NCBI GenBank assembly: GCA_937995985.1
Contig: CALKIR010000023.1
Coordinates: forward strand, 214,828 to 278,827
Length of the DNA stretch: 64,000 bases
Source: an uncultured Alcaligenaceae bacterium
GTDB lineage: Bacteria; Pseudomonadota; Gammaproteobacteria; Burkholderiales; Burkholderiaceae_B
Direction of reading: 5' to 3'
Made by a program: the position numbers and the translations under genes. The notes under the pieces were generated by a model. It had not been told where the DNA came from and searched no databases. It was given only the letters and a program-made list of their open reading frames with translations. The first letter of the stretch is position 1; each line of letters opens with the position of its first letter. This document shows, in pieces, positions 60,555 to 64,000 of this stretch.

Positions 60555-61793
60555 ATGCAAGGCCTGCACCTTACCGCAGATTTATACCAGTGCCAGGGGG
60601 CGCCCGTTCTATTTACAGACGAGCAAGCACTGGCGACTTTATGTCGAACCGAAACAGAACGATCAGGATTAACCATTGTGGGTGAGAAATGGGTCACCTT
60701 TCCTGAATACCAAGGTGAGCCAGGGGGCGTGACAGGGGCTGTATTGCTCGCTGAGTCACATCTGGCAATTCACACCTGGCCGGAACGTCAAGGGGTAACC
60801 CTAGATGTTTATGTATGCAATTTCAGCGCGGATAATTCCGTTAAAGCTCAGCAGCTGATGCAAAGCCTAATTGATGCCTTTGCTCCTGAATCGGTGCAAA
60901 GAAATCAGATCTTAAGAGGGGATGAGCACGGCAATCAGGCTGGAGAGCTGCTTTGGGAAACTCTGAACGATACCAGTGTGTATGGTTTTTGGTTCCGTAA
61001 GCGGTTGCTGGAAAAACATACCAAATATCAATATTTAGAACTTTTAGAGTCGGCTGATATGGGGCGTACCTTACGCTTAGATGGGTGCCTCATGACGGCT
61101 GAAAAAGAAGAGTTCTTTTATCACGAGGGCTTGGTTCATCCCGCACTGCTGAGTCACCCTAATCCTCAAAAGGCCTTAATTATTGGAGGCGGGGATGGGG
61201 GGGCGCTCGAAGAGTTACTCAAGCATGATACCCTCGAGTCAGCTACGTTAGTTGATTTAGATGGTGAGGTTATTGAGGTTTCCAAGCAATACCTGCAGTC
61301 CATCAATAAGGGGTCTTTTGACCATCCTAAGGCGACTATCAAAGTAGGGGATGGCGCTGAGTTTGTGCGTACAACCAAAGAGCGCTTTGATGTAGTGTTA
61401 TTGGATCTAACTGATCCAGAGACCCCAGCGGGTCCCTTGTATACGGAGGAATTTTTTGCAGCGTGCAAAAAAATCTTAACTCCGAGTGGGGCCATTGTAT
61501 TGCACTTAGGGTCACCATTTCATGAGCCTGAGCAAGTCCATCGTCTCAGCCATATGTTGGCAAATGTCTTTAAGCATGTGAGCCCATATGGTTTGTACAT
61601 TCCTCTCTATGGAGCTTATTGGGCATTGGCCGTCGCTTCTGATGAATTGCGTCCTAAGGCAGTCAGTGCCGAGACCATTGCTGAGCGCATTCAGCAGCGT
61701 GGTATTGATGAGTTGCAATACTACAATCCTGAAGTGCATGGTGCGCTATTTGCCTTACCTAATTATTATCAAAAATTAGTTCCGGCAGCATGA
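60555..61793 (+). CDS. speDE: Fused S-adenosylmethionine decarboxylase-spermidine synthase
   Basis: One 412-residue frame joins two polyamine enzymes. Residues 1-115 are a bacterial AdoMet decarboxylase with the self-cleavage site LLAESHLAIHTWPE: Ser68 should become the pyruvoyl cofactor, with His73 and Cys88 as processing and catalytic residues. Residues about 130-412 are spermidine synthase, with ALIIGGGDGGALEELL binding decarboxylated SAM and the catalytic VVLLDLTDP. Fusing the two passes decarboxylated SAM directly to the aminopropyl transferase. AAGGAG precedes the ATG. Confidence 0.93.
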   Translation: MQGLHLTADLYQCQGAPVLFTDEQALATLCRTETERSGLTIVGEKWVTFPEYQGEPGGVTGAVLLAESHLAIHTWPERQGVTLDVYVCNFSADNSVKAQQLMQSLIDAFAPESVQRNQILRGDEHGNQAGELLWETLNDTSVYGFWFRKRLLEKHTKYQYLELLESADMGRTLRLDGCLMTAEKEEFFYHEGLVHPALLSHPNPQKALIIGGGDGGALEELLKHDTLESATLVDLDGEVIEVSKQYLQSINKGSFDHPKATIKVGDGAEFVRTTKERFDVVLLDLTDPETPAGPLYTEEFFAACKKILTPSGAIVLHLGSPFHEPEQVHRLSHMLANVFKHVSPYGLYIPLYGAYWALAVASDELRPKAVSAETIAERIQQRGIDELQYYNPEVHGALFALPNYYQKLVPAA

Positions 61794-61812
61794 GCTCAGA
61801 ATAGACTATAAG

Positions 61813-61853
61813 AAAAATGCGCCAATCTTATTTGAAAGATTGGCGCATTTTTT
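61813..61853. terminator. Strong bidirectional terminator after speDE
   Basis: AAAAATGCGCCAATCTT (61813-61829) pairs perfectly over 17 bp with its complement at 61836-61852, with U-tracts on both strands. It lies 19 bases past the speDE stop and 47 bases beyond the stop of the convergent gene. Confidence 0.93.
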
Positions 61854-61899
61854 CTTTAGTTTGGCTTCTGCTCAGTTAACGGGTTTGTATCAAGCCGTC

Positions 61900-62397
61900 T
61901 TAGTCGTACCATCTTTTTTGTAATGCCAGTAAAGCCTCGAGGACGCCACCCGCCACAATTTCACATGGAATGCTGAGCATGAGATTCAGGGGCAGATTAA
62001 AGTCTTCAACCATATAGCCATTTTGGTCAACCCACTGCTGTCTTATTTGGTCAAAATAAACTGGCCCATAATATTTTTCTACCGTTTTTACAATAGTAAG
62101 GGGCTCATCAAGATAAATAATCACAGGCTTACCCAGAGCAACCGCATAGCCTATTTCGAATACGGTACCGGAGTCTGGTTCGGCGCCACGAAAAGGGTTG
62201 GCATTAGCAATAAGGGCATCAGCCTCTTGGATGAGTTCTATGTTGCGTTGGTAGATGGCTTGTGCTGTAGGCTCAATTTGGTCGACTGGATGTAAGGGCT
62301 CAAATCCATGAGAGCGACATAGGGATTTATGTTTATCCGCTCGCTCTGCTGCATCGCTGGCAAATACATCAGGACCAGCCAGATAGACCTTTTTCAT
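61900..62397 (-). CDS. Nucleoside 2-deoxyribosyltransferase
   Basis: The 165-residue protein begins MKKVYLAGPDVFASDAAER and contains RGAEPDSGTVFEIGYAVALG, the catalytic glutamate motif of the family, in which Glu (DSGTVFE) acts as nucleophile. These enzymes swap bases between deoxyribonucleosides for purine/pyrimidine salvage. It is well matched in length and stands alone. Confidence 0.88.
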   Translation of the reverse strand: MKKVYLAGPDVFASDAAERADKHKSLCRSHGFEPLHPVDQIEPTAQAIYQRNIELIQEADALIANANPFRGAEPDSGTVFEIGYAVALGKPVIIYLDEPLTIVKTVEKYYGPVYFDQIRQQWVDQNGYMVEDFNLPLNLMLSIPCEIVAGGVLEALLALQKRWYD

Positions 62398-62466
62398 GGT
62401 GTTTCCTTAGAGATGACTCAGCGTAAACAGACTCAGTCGCCATTGTGACTTGGGCTGATTACAAGC

Positions 62467-62489
62467 AAAAAGGGGCAGTGTACCGCCCC
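62467..62489 (-). terminator. Terminator of the 87-residue gene
   Basis: GGGGC (62472-62476) pairs with GCCCC (62485-62489), followed on the minus strand by five T. It lies 18 bases past the small gene's stop. Confidence 0.65.
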
Positions 62490-62507
62490 GAACCTAACAA
62501 TAGTGTA

Positions 62508-62771
62508 TTAGTTCAGTGGTGTGCTGGGTACCACATGGTGAATGTCCTGAAGACGAAAACGCATCCGCAAACGACGCCCATAGATCGGATCTTGGGCATC
62601 GGCAGTAAAGGTTTTGCTGCCAAATAAATAGGCGTTGTAAATTACTTTGGCAGCAATTTTAGGCCCATTTTTGGGCTGTACATAAACAATATCGCCTAAA
62701 CGAATGTCATTATGATTTAGGGTTTGGTGCTCAGGACGAGCGACCAGATCAGTGGGATACATTATTTTCAT
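62508..62771 (-). CDS. Unknown 87-residue protein
   Basis: I do not recognise this protein. The ATG at 62771 has a perfect AAGGAGCAATAATG context, and a terminator follows the stop, so it is probably real. The sequence is basic, without membrane segments or signal, and the middle reads NDIRLGDIVYVQPKNGPKIAAKV, resembling small beta-barrel (KOW- or S1-like) segments. The C-terminus IYGRRLRMRFRLQDIHHV is rich in arginine. RNA or protein binding is possible but unproven. Confidence 0.6.
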   Translation of the reverse strand: MKIMYPTDLVARPEHQTLNHNDIRLGDIVYVQPKNGPKIAAKVIYNAYLFGSKTFTADAQDPIYGRRLRMRFRLQDIHHVVPSTPLN

Positions 62772-62969
62772 TATTGCTCCTTTTTTATATTGGAATTGTG
62801 GTTATCTATTGAGTAGCCCCTATATGTATTAATTTGTGCCGTAGAAAATAAGACTTTTTAAGTAATCATTGTTAACTGGCACGGGGCAAGATTCATGTCT
62901 TTGGAGCGCGTACGCAAAACATTTGTATATCATAGCACTCTTTTGCTTGTGAGTACTCAGTAAAAGTAC

Positions 62970-62978
62970 TGGTATGAT
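62970..62978 (+). promoter_or_regulatory. Extended -10 element before the uracil-DNA glycosylase gene
   Basis: TGGTATGAT reads as TGn followed by TATGAT (five of six consensus), 48 bases before the ATG. A small inverted repeat (CAGTA 62958-62962, TACTG 62967-62971) overlaps it and could be a regulator site. It does not match a LexA box. Confidence 0.4.
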
Positions 62979-63026
62979 TGAATCATCGCTTAACTAAGTA
63001 GTTATGAAAGAAATTGGGTATATAGA

Positions 63027-63734
63027 ATGATAAGTGATCGGTTGCTAGAAATTGTTCAGACATTATCCCATGAGGTAAGTCGGCTTCAGTGGAGCACTCC
63101 TTCTCATGTTTATAATCCATTGGAGTACGCATGGGGCAATGTTTATGAGTATATCCGCCGTTATGGTGCCCAAACGGGACGCATACTTATGGTGGGTATG
63201 AATCCTGGCCCTTGGGGGATGGCGCAGACGGGTATTCCTTTTGGTGATGTGGTGTCTATCAAACAGTGGTTGCAGCTGACAGAGCCATTGTCTGAGCCTT
63301 TGCCAATACAACATCCTAAATACCCTATTTTAGGTATGGAATGTCATCGACGTGAAGGCAGTGGGAAGCGCTTTTGGGGATGGGCTCAAGAAAAGTTTCA
63401 GGATCCAGAGCTGTTTTTTAATCAGGCTTTTGTGTGGAATTATTGTCCCTTGCTTTTTTTGGCTCGGGATAGAAATTTAATACCGGACCATCTAAGTAAA
63501 GCGGAGCATGAGTTATTGACTTCAGTATGTGATGCCGCTTTGGAGGCGCTCATTGAGTACATGCAGCCGCGCCTATTGGTTGGGATAGGGCGTTATGCTG
63601 AGCACCGTTTGCGAGCCGTAGTTGGTTCTGAGGTGGCAGTGCAGTATTTATTGCATCCTAGCCCTGCAAGCCCGCAGGCTAATAAAAATTGGGGGGCCCA
63701 TGCCGATAGATTATTTACTGAGCATTTTATGTAG
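63027..63734 (+). CDS. SMUG1-type single-strand-selective uracil-DNA glycosylase
   Basis: The 235-residue protein has the SMUG1 catalytic motif GMNPGPWGMAQTGIPFG at residues 57-73, including Asn59, the active-site-wall segment VWNYCPL near residue 138, and the second motif HPSPASPQAN with His210. It should remove uracil and oxidised pyrimidines such as 5-hydroxymethyluracil from DNA. SMUG1 is mainly known from animals and is patchy in bacteria; here it sits beside a nucleoside salvage enzyme. Confidence 0.85.
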   Translation: MISDRLLEIVQTLSHEVSRLQWSTPSHVYNPLEYAWGNVYEYIRRYGAQTGRILMVGMNPGPWGMAQTGIPFGDVVSIKQWLQLTEPLSEPLPIQHPKYPILGMECHRREGSGKRFWGWAQEKFQDPELFFNQAFVWNYCPLLFLARDRNLIPDHLSKAEHELLTSVCDAALEALIEYMQPRLLVGIGRYAEHRLRAVVGSEVAVQYLLHPSPASPQANKNWGAHADRLFTEHFM

Positions 63735-63760
63735 ACGCTGAGCATGCAGGTTTGGGTGCA

Positions 63761-63961
63761 TCAGGAGTTTTTTTTAGCCTGTAGGATGTGACTGTATAGT
63801 TGTTCAAATTGGTTGGCGATATTTTTCCAGCTAAACTGCTGTGCCAATTGCCTGCCGTGATGCGCCAGCCGTTGTGCCAACATGGGTTGCGTGACTAAAG
63901 TGAGCAGAGCCTGAGCGAATTCTTTGCTATCACGGGGATCATTAAGCAGCAGGCACATCAA
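63761..63961 (-). pseudogene. C-terminal fragment of a family 4 glycosyltransferase
   Basis: The minus frame encodes about 65 residues that look like the tail of a WaaG-type glycosyltransferase: CLLLNDPRDSKEFAQALL and FSWKNIANQFEQLY. Going upstream the frame meets a stop (TAA) at 63974-63976, and the first codon is only TTG, so the rest of the gene is missing or in another frame. The case for truncation rests on the missing N-terminal and catalytic domains. Confidence 0.5.
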
Positions 63962-63989
63962 TCTGATGATACATTAGGATGGGAATCAT
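63942..63989 (-). pseudogene. N-terminal fragment of a polysaccharide deacetylase-like protein
   Basis: In another frame the ATG at 63989 encodes MIPILMYHQIDVPAA and then stops. The IPILMYHQI opening matches family 4 polysaccharide deacetylases. It overlaps the glycosyltransferase fragment, so the two look like the ends of two genes brought together by an internal deletion. The window edge limits what can be checked. Confidence 0.4.
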
Positions 63990-64000
63990 AAGCTGCCCAG

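Noticed and set aside
58341..62965. Exact 14-base repeat GTACTCAGTAAAAG at about 58342 and 62953
   Set aside because: A repeat of that size is expected by chance several times in 64 kb, and the contexts differ (a hairpin loop in one, a promoter in the other).

Overview
The window reads as an ordinary chromosomal segment of a betaproteobacterium of the order Burkholderiales, most like the family Alcaligenaceae. The evidence is the gene order pyrG-kdsA-eno-ftsB, lptE-holA-proA, purD-hemF-nadD-rsfS-maf, fkpB-ispH, a nitrilase next to tldD, and an H-NS-type protein with a TWSGRGRPP motif. GC content looks moderate (about half), with AT-rich intergenic gaps. I see no tRNA or rRNA gene, insertion sequence, prophage or CRISPR array. 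Genus is not resolved.

Layout. 1-4.5 kb: ETF-ubiquinone oxidoreductase (cut by the window edge), a CoA-transferase pair (scoAB) and an M24 aminopeptidase. 4.6-8.9 kb: pyrG, kdsA, eno, ftsB. 8.9-20.5 kb, mostly minus strand: a TadE-like protein, hslO with an RDD membrane protein, an RlmL-type methyltransferase, hemJ, proA, holA, lptE, leuS and an amino-acid dehydrogenase. 20.6-26.9 kb: ribosomal proteins L33, L28 and L31 type B, a Bcr-type exporter, cfa, an ArnT-like glycosyltransferase and radC. 27-41.6 kb: fkpB-ispH, a DUF945 protein, maf/rsfS/nadD/hemF/purD, yebC, a HerA-like ATPase, ghrA, a DMT exporter, a quinone oxidoreductase, fbp, a DUF4136 lipoprotein and H-NS. 41.9-44.2 kb: nitrilase and tldD. 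44.2-47.2 kb: an ectoine cluster ectR-ectA-ectB-ectC. 47.3-48.6 kb: a DAHP synthase behind a leader peptide and terminator. 48.7-55.1 kb: a GlcD/Dld-like oxidase, mnmA, a TauE/SafE permease, a GST, purB and ribA. 55.2-60.3 kb: a tetrathionate reductase operon ttrBCA behind an FNR-like box. 60.5-64 kb: a fused speD-speE gene, a nucleoside deoxyribosyltransferase, an unknown 87-residue protein, a SMUG1-type uracil-DNA glycosylase and what looks like a broken cell-surface polysaccharide locus.

The most striking structure is at 47327-47473. A 29-codon leader ORF with eight consecutive aromatic codons (FFFYFYFF) is followed by mutually exclusive antiterminator and terminator hairpins, directly upstream of a Phe-type DAHP synthase. 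This is the architecture of a ribosome-mediated attenuator controlling entry into the shikimate pathway by Phe/Tyr supply. Other points of interest are a palindrome at the ectR promoter (candidate EctR operator), an FNR box at class II spacing before ttrB, a pair of tiny ORFs with excellent Shine-Dalgarno sites in the gap at 11.4 kb, a missing rlmH in the otherwise conserved nadD-rsfS-maf block, and the junction at the right edge where a deacetylase-like start meets a glycosyltransferase tail in another frame.

Functionally the segment combines core metabolism (nucleotides, lipopolysaccharide precursors, haem, polyamines) with stress and niche genes: ectoine for osmotic stress, cyclopropane fatty acids, and tetrathionate respiration under low oxygen.
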